DNA of 64,000 nt from Candidatus Falkowbacteria bacterium S5_I03 (lineage in GTDB: Bacteria; Patescibacteriota; Patescibacteriia; Patescibacteriales; UBA12465), in the NCBI GenBank assembly GCA_019248265.1, contig JAEHGX010000008.1, forward strand, positions 1 to 64,000, read 5' to 3'. Of this stretch, positions 25,304 through 33,749 are shown in pieces. Positions within the stretch are counted from its first letter, which is position 1. Each line of letters opens with the position of its first letter. Below the pieces are notes generated by a model. The model was given only the letters and a program-made list of their open reading frames with translations, was not told where the DNA came from and did not search any database. The translations under genes were made by a program, and so were the position numbers.

Positions 25304-27730
25304 TTAAAAGTCTCTTAATTTGGCCTCAAACTTGGAAATTAAATGATTGACTAGCTCGGTTTGCAAATTATCAACTTCTGCAGACTTCAGCGTTCTGTCA
25401 GGCGCTTGATAATTAATATGGAAGGCTAAACTTTTCTCATGAGCCGCCAATTTATTGCCAACATAAACATCAAACAATTCGACAGATTTAATAAGCGGAT
25501 TAAAATCGGAAATTTCTTTCTTGATATCATTATACAATATTTCTTCGGAAACAACAAAGGCTATGTCGCGTATTACCGCCGGATATTTAGCCGTTTCTTG
25601 AAAACGAAAAGAATCTGAATCGGAGATAACTTTGTTAAGCGCATCTAAACTTATTTCCGCAAACCCCGCTTTCATTTTTAAATTCAAGTTTTTTTCTACG
25701 CTTGAATTTAAAATGGCGATTAATCCTAATTCTTGGCCGGCAATTGAAATTTTAGCGGCTAAGCGGCTTTCTGCCCAACCAGGAAAATTTTCTAACTGCG
25801 AAAAGATAACTTCATTGTTTTGAGGGATGAGTTCATGAAAAAATCCGGTTACCAAGCTTTTTAATTCGGAAAAAATATCCCGCGAATTTTCCGCCAGCAC
25901 TAAACCAATATGTTTTTCTTGATAAGGAATCTTAGCTTCGCTATCATTGTCTTTCTTAAAGTCGCCGGGGGCATTAAAAAATACGCTGCCAAATTCAAAA
26001 AATCTTAAAGAGTCATAGCGAAACTGATTATTCTTGATATTACTGGCTAATCCCGGAACCAAAGACTGTCTGAGCATGCTATGAATTTCCGAAAGCGGGT
26101 TAGCTAATTTCAAATGATTAAAAAAATCAATATTTAATTTCTTAAGCTGTTCTTCGCCCACGAAAGAATAATTATAAACTTCGCTAAGCGCAAATTTTAA
26201 GTAAAGAATATCTTTAATTTTTCTTTCCAAGGCACGCTCCTGATTAATTATCGGGGCGGTCATCTTCTCTGCCGGCAAACTGGAATTAACATTATCATAA
26301 CCATAAATGCGCAATATTTCTTCAACTAAATCCTCACGCCCGCGGATATCTTTAGTCGCGCGCCAGGAAGGAACAACCACGCTCAACATCTCTTTATGTT
26401 TAGTTGCTTGAAAGCCAAGTTTATTTAAAATATTAAGAACTTGCTCTTTTGGCAATTCTTGTCCGATTTTAGAAAACAACCAAGAAAATTCCAAATCTAA
26501 TTTATTTTCCGTTTTAACCCTTCCTCCCAAATCAAATAAATTACCGGTAATTTTCATATCCGGACAGATATCTTTAAGAAGCGCCAGAAAACGCTTTAGA
26601 GCGTCTTCGGTTAAATTAGGATCTAATGATTTTTCAAAACGAACTGAAGCCTCCGTTCTCAAACCTAAACGCTGGGCCGTCTTTCTGATTGTCGCCGCTC
26701 TAAAATTAGCGGCCTCTAAGATAATTGCGGTAGTTTCTTCGCTAACCTCGCTATTCTTTCCACCCATAACGCCGGCAATCGCTAAAGTTTGAGAGCCGTC
26801 AGAAATAACTAAGTCATCGGCGCTTAATAAACGTTCTTTACCGTCTAAAGTTTCAAATGGTTCTTGTTTGCTGAGTTTAACGACAATTTTTTTAATATTA
26901 AGCGCGTCAAAAGCATGCAGCGGCTGGCCGGTCTCAAACATGACATAATTAGTTAAATCAACAATATTATTAATCGGCCGCTGATTAATGGCAATTAATC
27001 TTTCTTTTAACCAGCTTGGGGATTCGGCAATTTTAATATTTTCCACTCTGATTGCCAAATAACGCGGACAAAGCTCTGAATTTTCAACCGCGACATTTAA
27101 CTTACTATCTTTGGCCTCGGGAAATAATATTTCTTTACCAATCACTTTGTCATATGGCTTTAGGCGGGAATCAAAAATAACCGCTAACTCGCGAGCTAAG
27201 CCGTAATGACTTAAAAGATCGGGGCGGTTAGACAATGATTTGTTATCGACTTCAAAAATAATATCATCAGACTTAAGATATTTAGCGAACGGTTCGCCAA
27301 TCTTGGCATTTTTTCCTAAAACCATTATTCCTTCATGATTTTTACCTAAACCTAATTCATCTTCCGCGCAAATCATCCCTTCCGATTTTTCACCTCTGAT
27401 TTCACTGGTCTTTATTTCTAGACCATTGGGCAAAAGAGCGCCGCTAAGAGCCACGGGCACCATTTGTCCGACGGCGACATTTGGAGCACCACAGACAATA
27501 TTAAGTTTTTGGTCACCAACGTTAACCACTGTTAGCCGCAATCTGTCGGCATTGGGATGTTTTTTAACTTCCAAAACTTTAGCGACTACTACTTTGTCAA
27601 ATTTATTAGCTTGACTGACTAAGCCCTCCACTTCGACCGTATGCGCTGTTAACGCTTCGGCAATTTCTGCCGGAGAAACTTTTGAAGGTAGTTTAACAAA
27701 ATCTTTTAACCAATTATAAGAAATATACAT
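25304..27730 (-). CDS. pheT: Phenylalanyl-tRNA synthetase beta subunit
   Basis: 808 residues from the ATG at 27730 (MYISYNWLKDFVKL); an upstream TTG would overlap pheS and is not needed. Domains in order are the tRNA-binding OB fold (about 40-150, KVLEVKKHPNADRL), B3/B4 (about 200-380, VDLTNYVMFETGQPLHAFD), B5 (about 400-480), the catalytic-like core and the C-terminal FDX-ACB domain (YPAVIRDIAFVV). It pairs with PheS as an alpha2-beta2 enzyme. Its start lies 4 bp after the pheS stop. Confidence 0.96.
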   Translation of the reverse strand: MYISYNWLKDFVKLPSKVSPAEIAEALTAHTVEVEGLVSQANKFDKVVVAKVLEVKKHPNADRLRLTVVNVGDQKLNIVCGAPNVAVGQMVPVALSGALLPNGLEIKTSEIRGEKSEGMICAEDELGLGKNHEGIMVLGKNAKIGEPFAKYLKSDDIIFEVDNKSLSNRPDLLSHYGLARELAVIFDSRLKPYDKVIGKEILFPEAKDSKLNVAVENSELCPRYLAIRVENIKIAESPSWLKERLIAINQRPINNIVDLTNYVMFETGQPLHAFDALNIKKIVVKLSKQEPFETLDGKERLLSADDLVISDGSQTLAIAGVMGGKNSEVSEETTAIILEAANFRAATIRKTAQRLGLRTEASVRFEKSLDPNLTEDALKRFLALLKDICPDMKITGNLFDLGGRVKTENKLDLEFSWLFSKIGQELPKEQVLNILNKLGFQATKHKEMLSVVVPSWRATKDIRGREDLVEEILRIYGYDNVNSSLPAEKMTAPIINQERALERKIKDILYLKFALSEVYNYSFVGEEQLKKLNIDFFNHLKLANPLSEIHSMLRQSLVPGLASNIKNNQFRYDSLRFFEFGSVFFNAPGDFKKDNDSEAKIPYQEKHIGLVLAENSRDIFSELKSLVTGFFHELIPQNNEVIFSQLENFPGWAESRLAAKISIAGQELGLIAILNSSVEKNLNLKMKAGFAEISLDALNKVISDSDSFRFQETAKYPAVIRDIAFVVSEEILYNDIKKEISDFNPLIKSVELFDVYVGNKLAAHEKSLAFHINYQAPDRTLKSAEVDNLQTELVNHLISKFEAKLRDF

Positions 27731-27734
27731 ATGT

Positions 27735-28763
27735 TTAGAATTGTTCAAGAAACTTTAAATCGCCGCTATTAAATAGGCGAACATCAGTAACACCATATTT
27801 TAACATCGCTAATCTAGTAAGGCCGAAGCCAAAAGCGAGTCCGGAATATTTTTCAGGATCCAGACCGCCGGCGCGCAAGACGTCGGGATGGACTAGGCCG
27901 CCGCCGACAATCTCCAGCCAGCCGGTATTTTTACAAACGCGGCAACCCTGGCCATTGCACAAGAAACAAGTATATTCGCCATTGTTTCCGGGCTCAACAA
28001 AAGGATAAAACTTTGGCCGCATCCGCAATTTGGTATTTGGTCCAAATAATTTTTTCCCGACTAATTCTAACAGACTCTTAAGATTGGCAAAATTAATATT
28101 TTCACCGACAACCAAACCCTCAAATTGATAAAAAGTGTGTTCGTGCCTGGCGTCTGTCGCCTCATTGCGAAAACATCTACCTGGAACCACCACTTTTAAG
28201 GGCGCGCCTAATTTTCTCATGGCTCTAATTTGCACCGGGGAAGTATGGGTTCTCATCACTAAATCTAAATCACCGTCTTGATTTTTGGAATCAACATAAA
28301 AAGTATCCTGCATGTCGCGCGCGGGATGAAAAGGCGGGATATTCAAAGCGGTAAAATTAAAATAATCACTTTCCAGTTCCGGGCCGTCAAAGATAGTAAA
28401 CCCTAAGGAAGAAAAGATATCTTCCATTTCTCTTTGAATAATAGTAATCGGATTTAGATGCCCATGAACCGGCTCAACCCCGGGGACAGTGATATCGACT
28501 AAAGCATTTTTAACGCTGAGCTTATCAAGCTGATCCTTAACCTCATTAAAAGTTGTTTCTAATTCATTTTTAATATTATTAGCCAGTGCCCCCAATTCTT
28601 TCTTCATATCAACGCTAAGGTCTTTAAGTTCATGCATTAAAGAACTGAGTTCGCCTTTACGAGAAAGGTATTGTAATTCTAGCTCGCGCAGGCCGCCCAC
28701 ATCACTGACAGTTTTCAGTTTTTCTAAAAATTCTGCCCGAATTTTTTGAAATTTGTTTTTCAT
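27735..28763 (-). CDS. pheS: Phenylalanyl-tRNA synthetase alpha subunit
   Basis: 342 residues. An N-terminal coiled-coil (about 1-90) precedes the class II core with HPARDMQDTFYV, FRNEATDARHEHTFYQFEG (motif 2) and GLAFGFGLTRLAMLKYG (motif 3). A four-Cys cluster CFLCNGQGCRVC near 260 could bind zinc; this insert is known in a subset of bacterial PheS. It catalyses Phe activation together with PheT directly downstream. The upstream gene encodes a small membrane protein 1 bp away. Confidence 0.96.
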   Translation of the reverse strand: MKNKFQKIRAEFLEKLKTVSDVGGLRELELQYLSRKGELSSLMHELKDLSVDMKKELGALANNIKNELETTFNEVKDQLDKLSVKNALVDITVPGVEPVHGHLNPITIIQREMEDIFSSLGFTIFDGPELESDYFNFTALNIPPFHPARDMQDTFYVDSKNQDGDLDLVMRTHTSPVQIRAMRKLGAPLKVVVPGRCFRNEATDARHEHTFYQFEGLVVGENINFANLKSLLELVGKKLFGPNTKLRMRPKFYPFVEPGNNGEYTCFLCNGQGCRVCKNTGWLEIVGGGLVHPDVLRAGGLDPEKYSGLAFGFGLTRLAMLKYGVTDVRLFNSGDLKFLEQF

Positions 28764-28764
28764 A

Positions 28765-29148
28765 TTATTGGCGATTGTGATTATAGCTAATTAAGAAGAG
28801 TTCTAAAATTGAAAATCCCAAAATCAACAATAACAGATTAAGCCCATTAAATAAGTGGTTAGCCTTTAAAAACAAAACAGCGGTTAAAAACAAGGCAAAT
28901 AAAAATGACTGGCGAAAAGCAACCTTTACTAAATTAAAAGCTAATTCTTTTTTTAAAGCGACAAATCTGATTATAAATCCCGATAGGGCGGCGATGCCGC
29001 TAAGCGCAATAAACAAAGAAAAATAAAAAAGCATGAATCCTAACCAATTGGTAGCGGTCGGGTCTATTAAATTAGCGACAAATAAAAATATTCCCCAGCA
29101 AACAGCCGTTAAAACCGACATTACCAATAAATAATTTTTTAGAGTCAT
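28765..29148 (-). CDS. Four-helix membrane protein between valS and pheS
   Basis: 127 residues with four predicted membrane segments (about 5-27, 37-60, 78-94 and 100-121). I do not recognise a family; a conserved GxxxxxxF pattern is not evident. The ATG overlaps the TGA of valS (ATGA) and the stop lies 1 bp before pheS, so it is locked into a synthetase operon. A role in envelope or transport is possible, but nothing in the sequence tells. Confidence 0.6.
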   Translation of the reverse strand: MTLKNYLLVMSVLTAVCWGIFLFVANLIDPTATNWLGFMLFYFSLFIALSGIAALSGFIIRFVALKKELAFNLVKVAFRQSFLFALFLTAVLFLKANHLFNGLNLLLLILGFSILELFLISYNHNRQ

Positions 29149-31778
29149 AGCTGAGTAAGTGCTTTAATTATCTTTTCTAAATCTTGTTGATAAGAAACAA
29201 TCTTTTCTTTTTCCAGTGCCACTATTTTTTCCGGAGCGCGAGCGATAAATTCTTGATTGGCTAATTTATTAGTTTGTATTTCCAATAATTTTTCTAAATT
29301 AGCTTTTTCCTTTAGAAGCCGCGCCTCTTCCTTCTCTTTATCAACCGCTCCTAAAAGATAAATTTCGGTTTTCCCCGAAATAGCTAAGACGGCGCCGCTA
29401 ATTTTCTCTCCCTGTTCTTTAATTTCTAAAGATTCCAAGCCGGTTTTTAAATTTTTAATAAGTTTGGCATTATTTTTAATAAGCGTCTCCAGTCCGTGGC
29501 CATAAATTACCGCCGGTAATTTTCGCGCCGGCTCGATTTTATTCTCGCTGCGGACATTGCGAACGGCAATAATTATTTCCTGAAGTGCGCTAAAGTCGCG
29601 AGCCGACTGATCATTTTTTTCCTCATCGGAACGAATGGAGGTTGGCCACTTTTCTACCATCAACAAGCTGTCATTAAAACTAGACCAAATTTTTTCCGTT
29701 ACAAAGGGGATGAACGGATGCCAGAGAATTAAGATGTTCTTTAAGATATAAAACAAGATTTCTGATTTTTCTTTTTCAATTTTGGCAATTTCCAAATACC
29801 AATCAGCTAATTTATTCCAAGTAAAATCATTTAATTCGTCGGCCGCCAAAGAAAAATTCATATCCTCAATATGCTTATCAACGGCGCTGATAGTTTTTTG
29901 TAAAGCATCCAAAATCCAACTATCGGCCAAACTTTTAGGCAGCGGTTTAGTATTTAAATTTTGAGATTTAATATTATCGGCCTCTACTGATGATAAAATA
30001 AAACGAGAAATGTTCCATAGCTTATTAACAAAGTTGCGTTTAGTTTCAATTCTATCCTCGCTGAATTTATTATCATTACCAGGGGTAAAGCCCATAAGCA
30101 AAGAGAGCCGGACGGCGTCAGCCCCAAATTTTTCAATCATCTCAATCGGATCAATGCCATTCCCCTTGGATTTTGACATTTTTTTACCATCCTTATCTAA
30201 AACCATGCCGTGTAGATAAACTTTGGAGAAGGGAATTTCGTTAAGCGCAAATAGAGACATCATAATCATCCTGGACACCCAAAGAGTAATGATTTCATAA
30301 CCGGTTTCTAAAACCTGAGTCGGGTGAAATTTAGCCAAGTCGCCAGTCTTCTGGCCATCTTTAAAATTATTAGGCCAACCTAAAGTTGAAAAAGTCCACA
30401 TTCCTGAAGAAAACCAAGTATCAAGGGTGTCGGTATCTTGCTGCCAGTCATCACCTTCAGGCGCTTCTAAACCGCAATAAACTTCTGAGCCACGATACCA
30501 AACTGGAATTTGATGACCAAACCAAATTTGACGAGAAATGCACCAATCGTGAAGATTGCTCATCCAATCTAAATAACGTTTTTTGAATCTATCGGGAACA
30601 AAAGTAATTTCTTCCGTTTGAGCGACCTCTAGGGCGCGCTCTTTTAATGATTTATTACCTAACCGCGCTAATTTTTTATCAACCCCGATAAACCATTGTT
30701 CAGAAGGCAAGGGTTCGATAACGGAATCGCAACGATAACAGCGAGCGGAGTTATGAATATAATTTTCATCAATATGATCAATTAACCCCATCGCTTCCAT
30801 GTCGGCCACAATTGCCTCGCGTGCTTCAGCGGTTGTCAATCCGGCATATTTACCGCAGTTAGCCATCATTCGCCCATCCTCATTAATAATTTTTTTACTG
30901 GGAATATTATGGCGAGCGGCAATTTCGCTATCAATAAAGCTATGAGCTGGGGTGACTTTAATAACTCCGGAGCCAAATTCCATCTCAACCGCCTTATCGG
31001 CAACTACTTTAACAGTAAAGTTTCCTAAAACACCGGGAATTTCTAAATTTTGACCGATATATTTTTGATATCTGACATCATCAGGGTGTACCGCAACGGC
31101 CGTATCTCCCAATTTTGTTTCCGGACGAGAAGTGGCTAAAACAAACGGGCCATATTTTATCCAATATAATTTAGCGTGTTCTTCTTTATATTCTACTTCG
31201 TCATCAGCTAAAGTGGAGTGGCAGCGCGGACACCAATTAACCATTCTCTCGCCCCGATAAATAGCCCCCGCCTCATACATTTCTTTAAACATTACCTTAA
31301 CTGCTTGTTGGCGTTCGTCATCAAGGGTAAAGGCTAAGCGCGACCAATCTAAAGAGGCTCCCATACTTCTGGTTTGCACTAAAATTTCTCCTTGAGTTTT
31401 TTTTAAAAAAGACCAAACTTCTTCTAAAAGCCGGTCTCGACCTAAATCATGTCTAGTTTTTCCCGTTTCTTTTAAAATCTTTTTCTCAACCGCATTTTGA
31501 GTAGCGATAGCTGCGTGGTCAGTTCCCGGCAACCACAAAGTCCTAAAACCTTTTAAGCGTTTATAGCGAATTAAAAGGTCTTCAATCGCCAACATAGCGG
31601 AATGGCCGAGGTGTAATTTAGCGGTAATATTAGGCGGCGGCAAAACTATAGTATAGCTCAGAGCCTCGCTTGACAATTCTAAATTATCCGGGTTGAAATA
31701 CCCGGATTTTTCCCACTTTTCATAGATTTTGTTCTCATTTTCCGTGGGGCTATAGGCCTTTTCTAGTTCGTCTTTCAT
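29145..31778 (-). CDS. valS: Valyl-tRNA synthetase
   Basis: 877 residues, normal for ValS. The HIGH motif is in PPPNITAKLHLGHS near 50, the CP1 editing domain carries ATSRPETKLGDTAVAVHP, zinc-type Cys pairs lie in WCPRCHST, and KMSKS is in GKKMSKSKGN near 530. The C-terminal anticodon domain and coiled-coil (from about 800) are present. The -10 box of its promoter ends 6 bp before the ATG, so the mRNA is predicted to be leaderless. First gene of the operon valS-127aa-pheS-pheT-103aa. The stop is TGA. Confidence 0.96.
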   Translation of the reverse strand: MKDELEKAYSPTENENKIYEKWEKSGYFNPDNLELSSEALSYTIVLPPPNITAKLHLGHSAMLAIEDLLIRYKRLKGFRTLWLPGTDHAAIATQNAVEKKILKETGKTRHDLGRDRLLEEVWSFLKKTQGEILVQTRSMGASLDWSRLAFTLDDERQQAVKVMFKEMYEAGAIYRGERMVNWCPRCHSTLADDEVEYKEEHAKLYWIKYGPFVLATSRPETKLGDTAVAVHPDDVRYQKYIGQNLEIPGVLGNFTVKVVADKAVEMEFGSGVIKVTPAHSFIDSEIAARHNIPSKKIINEDGRMMANCGKYAGLTTAEAREAIVADMEAMGLIDHIDENYIHNSARCYRCDSVIEPLPSEQWFIGVDKKLARLGNKSLKERALEVAQTEEITFVPDRFKKRYLDWMSNLHDWCISRQIWFGHQIPVWYRGSEVYCGLEAPEGDDWQQDTDTLDTWFSSGMWTFSTLGWPNNFKDGQKTGDLAKFHPTQVLETGYEIITLWVSRMIMMSLFALNEIPFSKVYLHGMVLDKDGKKMSKSKGNGIDPIEMIEKFGADAVRLSLLMGFTPGNDNKFSEDRIETKRNFVNKLWNISRFILSSVEADNIKSQNLNTKPLPKSLADSWILDALQKTISAVDKHIEDMNFSLAADELNDFTWNKLADWYLEIAKIEKEKSEILFYILKNILILWHPFIPFVTEKIWSSFNDSLLMVEKWPTSIRSDEEKNDQSARDFSALQEIIIAVRNVRSENKIEPARKLPAVIYGHGLETLIKNNAKLIKNLKTGLESLEIKEQGEKISGAVLAISGKTEIYLLGAVDKEKEEARLLKEKANLEKLLEIQTNKLANQEFIARAPEKIVALEKEKIVSYQQDLEKIIKALTQL

Positions 31779-31784
31779 AATTTA

Positions 31785-31813
31785 AAATTAACAAAAAAAT
31801 AGGCTTAAGTCAA
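31785..31813 (-). promoter_or_regulatory. Promoter of valS operon (predicted leaderless)
   Basis: On the minus strand TTGACT (31813-31808), 17 nt and TAATTT (31790-31785). A start 7 nt past the -10 box would coincide with the A of the valS ATG at 31778. Confidence 0.5.
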
Positions 31814-31825
31814 TGAAAAATAAGC

Positions 31826-31854
31826 TTGACTGTCGCCTATATTAATTATATATT
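31826..31854 (+). promoter_or_regulatory. Promoter of DHH-family gene
   Basis: TTGACT (31826-31831), 17 nt and TATATT (31849-31854), divergent from the valS promoter and about 38 bp before the ATG at 31892. Confidence 0.55.
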
Positions 31855-31891
31855 AATTAGTCGGGCCTGATAAGGGCTCAGTTTGAATTAC

Positions 31892-33031
31892 ATGCTAAAT
31901 TTAGAACAACAAATCTTCAAACAAATAGAAAAGGCCAATAATATTTTGGTGGTTTTTGCGGCTGATTGGGATGGAGACGCGGTAGCGGCCGCCTCGTCTT
32001 TTTTTGTATATTTAAAAAAAATCGGAAAAAATGTAGAAATCGCCGGAGCAAAACCGTTCCGAGAAATTAAACAATTATCCTTCTTGCCGGGATTTTCTGA
32101 AATCAAAAATAGCCTTGACCATCTAAGACGCTTTATCGTGTCTCTTGATATCAGCAAAACTAAAGTTAGCCAAATTAAATATCTAGTAGACAATAATCAA
32201 TTAAATTTTATTGTTTCCCCGGAAAACGGTTGGTTCGAGGCAGACGATGTCAGCACTAAAGCTGGGGAATTTAAATATGATTTAATTTTTGTAATCGGAG
32301 CCAACGACTTAGAATCGCTAGGCTCTCTTTATGATCAAAATGTAGAGTTTTTTTATAAAACCCCGATAATTAACATCTCCCAACAAGCAGCCAATGAAGA
32401 ATTCGGCCAAATAAATTTAATTGATATTAATTGCGTGGCTGTTTCTGAGCTGGTATTTAATTTAATTCAACAAGAAGCTGAAAAATTAATTGATGAAGAT
32501 TTGGCGACCGGGCTGCTGGCTGGCATTATTATTAAAACTCGTAATTTTAAAACCGGCAATCTAACGCCGCAAACTTTAATGGCCACCTCGGAACTGATTA
32601 GCGCTGGGGCCAGAAGAGAAGAAATTATTAATCGCCTATACCGCTCCCATAAAATTTCCGACTTAAAACTTTGGGGCAAGGTTCTTAATAATTTAAAATT
32701 GGAAAACACTGGCGATTTAGCCTGGTCATGGTTATCAAAAGAAGATGCTGAAGGTTTGCGCGGCGGAGGCGAAATTTTACGCGACATGGTGGACGAATTA
32801 ATGTCTAATTTGCCGGACACCAAAATATTTATGATTATCGTCGAAAAAGATCTGAACCTGAGCGAAGTTTTTGTTTTTTCTCTAAAAAATATTAATGTTC
32901 TTGATATGTTTAAGGAATATTCTCCAATCGGAACCATAAAAAACGCCTTCTTTAATGTAGAAAAAAATATAAAAACCGTGATTACTGAAAAAATCGCTGA
33001 AACTAATGCAAAACTTGATAAATTAAAATGA
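31892..33031 (+). CDS. Degenerate DHH-family phosphoesterase-like protein
   Basis: 379 residues from the ATG at 31892. The N-terminal domain follows the DHH/RecJ-NrnA pattern. A first strand leads to ADWDGDAVAAASSF, where active enzymes have HxxPDGDAxGS, and later INISQQAANEEFGQINLID, where they have NIDHHxxNxxFG. The DHH triplet itself is SQQ, and the leading His is absent. Metal-dependent phosphodiesterase activity is therefore unlikely, although the fold and the C-terminal DHHA1-like region appear kept. It may be a nucleotide-binding pseudoenzyme. Paralogues of this type are frequent in CPR genomes. Confidence 0.7.
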   Translation: MLNLEQQIFKQIEKANNILVVFAADWDGDAVAAASSFFVYLKKIGKNVEIAGAKPFREIKQLSFLPGFSEIKNSLDHLRRFIVSLDISKTKVSQIKYLVDNNQLNFIVSPENGWFEADDVSTKAGEFKYDLIFVIGANDLESLGSLYDQNVEFFYKTPIINISQQAANEEFGQINLIDINCVAVSELVFNLIQQEAEKLIDEDLATGLLAGIIIKTRNFKTGNLTPQTLMATSELISAGARREEIINRLYRSHKISDLKLWGKVLNNLKLENTGDLAWSWLSKEDAEGLRGGGEILRDMVDELMSNLPDTKIFMIIVEKDLNLSEVFVFSLKNINVLDMFKEYSPIGTIKNAFFNVEKNIKTVITEKIAETNAKLDKLK

Positions 33032-33043
33032 TAATGATATAAA
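33015..33043 (+). promoter_or_regulatory. Promoter of tRNA-Ile/tRNA-Val pair
   Basis: TTGATA (33015-33020), 17 nt and TATAAA (33038-33043). It overlaps the end of the DHH gene, and the first tRNA begins 31 nt later. Confidence 0.55.
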
Positions 33044-33074
33044 TTAAACGAACTCTTTTTCCGGATCGTCGACT

Positions 33075-33151
33075 GCGCCTATAGCTCAGTTGGTTAGAGC
33101 ACCGCTCTTATAAAGCGGGGGTCGATGGTTCAAGTCCATCTAGGCGCACCA
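33075..33151 (+). tRNA. tRNA-Ile(TAT)
   Basis: The acceptor GCGCCTA pairs with TAGGCGC and ACCA is encoded. The anticodon stem CCGCT/AGCGG encloses CTTATAA, giving anticodon TAT, which reads the AUA codon. Most bacteria instead read AUA with a CAT-anticodon tRNA modified to lysidine by TilS, so this gene implies a TilS-independent route at least in part. Confidence 0.93.
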
Positions 33152-33156
33152 AAAGA

Positions 33157-33233
33157 GGGCTTGTAGCTCAGTTGGTTAGAGCGCTACGTTGACATCGTAG
33201 AGGTCTGCAGTTCGAGTCTGCACAGGCCCACCA
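33157..33233 (+). tRNA. tRNA-Val(GAC)
   Basis: The acceptor GGGCTTG pairs with CAGGCCC (one G-U) and ACCA is encoded. The stem CTACG/CGTAG holds TTGACAT with anticodon GAC. It is only 5 bp after tRNA-Ile, so they share a transcript. Confidence 0.95.
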
Positions 33234-33234
33234 G

Positions 33235-33262
33235 AAAACCGCCAAATTTATGGCGGTTTTTT
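33235..33262 (+). terminator. Intrinsic terminator after tRNA-Val
   Basis: AAAACCGCC/GGCGGTTTT with an 8-nt loop, ending in a T-run. Confidence 0.85.
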
Positions 33263-33326
33263 AATTTGTTTTTTATTTACATTTTCTTAAAAAATTGGTA
33301 AATTATAATATAGAATAAATAAAAAT

Positions 33327-33740
33327 ATGCTTTTCAATAAAAATAAAACTCCGCAGCTAGTACGTCAGGAAGAACCGTCTATCGATGAGTGGTTAAAAAA
33401 CGAAGAGGATGAATCAGAGGGACAATTGGCCGTTGATGTTTTTCATGATGAAAAACGCATTATTATTAAATCCACCATTGCCGGCGCCAAACCGGAAGAT
33501 TTAAAAATATCTTTACATAATGATCTACTAATGATTAAAGGACGACGCGATGTCGGCGAGGAAATTTCTGAAGAAAATTTTTTATTTAGAGAATGTTATT
33601 GGGGCCCGTTTTCCCGATCAATTATTTTACCGGCCGCGGTTGATAACAAGCGCGTAGAAGCAGAATTAGAAAATGGTGTTTTAACAATAATTCTATATAA
33701 ATCAGACGTTAATAAAATTGAGGTAAAACTGAAAGATTAG
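33327..33740 (+). CDS. Hsp20/alpha-crystallin small heat-shock protein
   Basis: 137 residues. The alpha-crystallin domain (about 40-130) includes LAVDVFHDEKRIIIKSTIAG, DLKISLHNDLLMIKGRR and the terminal VEAELENGVLTIIL, the family signature. Such proteins hold unfolding proteins as oligomers in the cytoplasm. The N-terminal arm is short and acidic. A TATAAT lies about 20 bp before the ATG, without a clear -35. The VanW gene follows after 9 bp. Confidence 0.9.
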   Translation: MLFNKNKTPQLVRQEEPSIDEWLKNEEDESEGQLAVDVFHDEKRIIIKSTIAGAKPEDLKISLHNDLLMIKGRRDVGEEISEENFLFRECYWGPFSRSIILPAAVDNKRVEAELENGVLTIILYKSDVNKIEVKLKD

Positions 33741-33749
33741 TCCGCTTAT

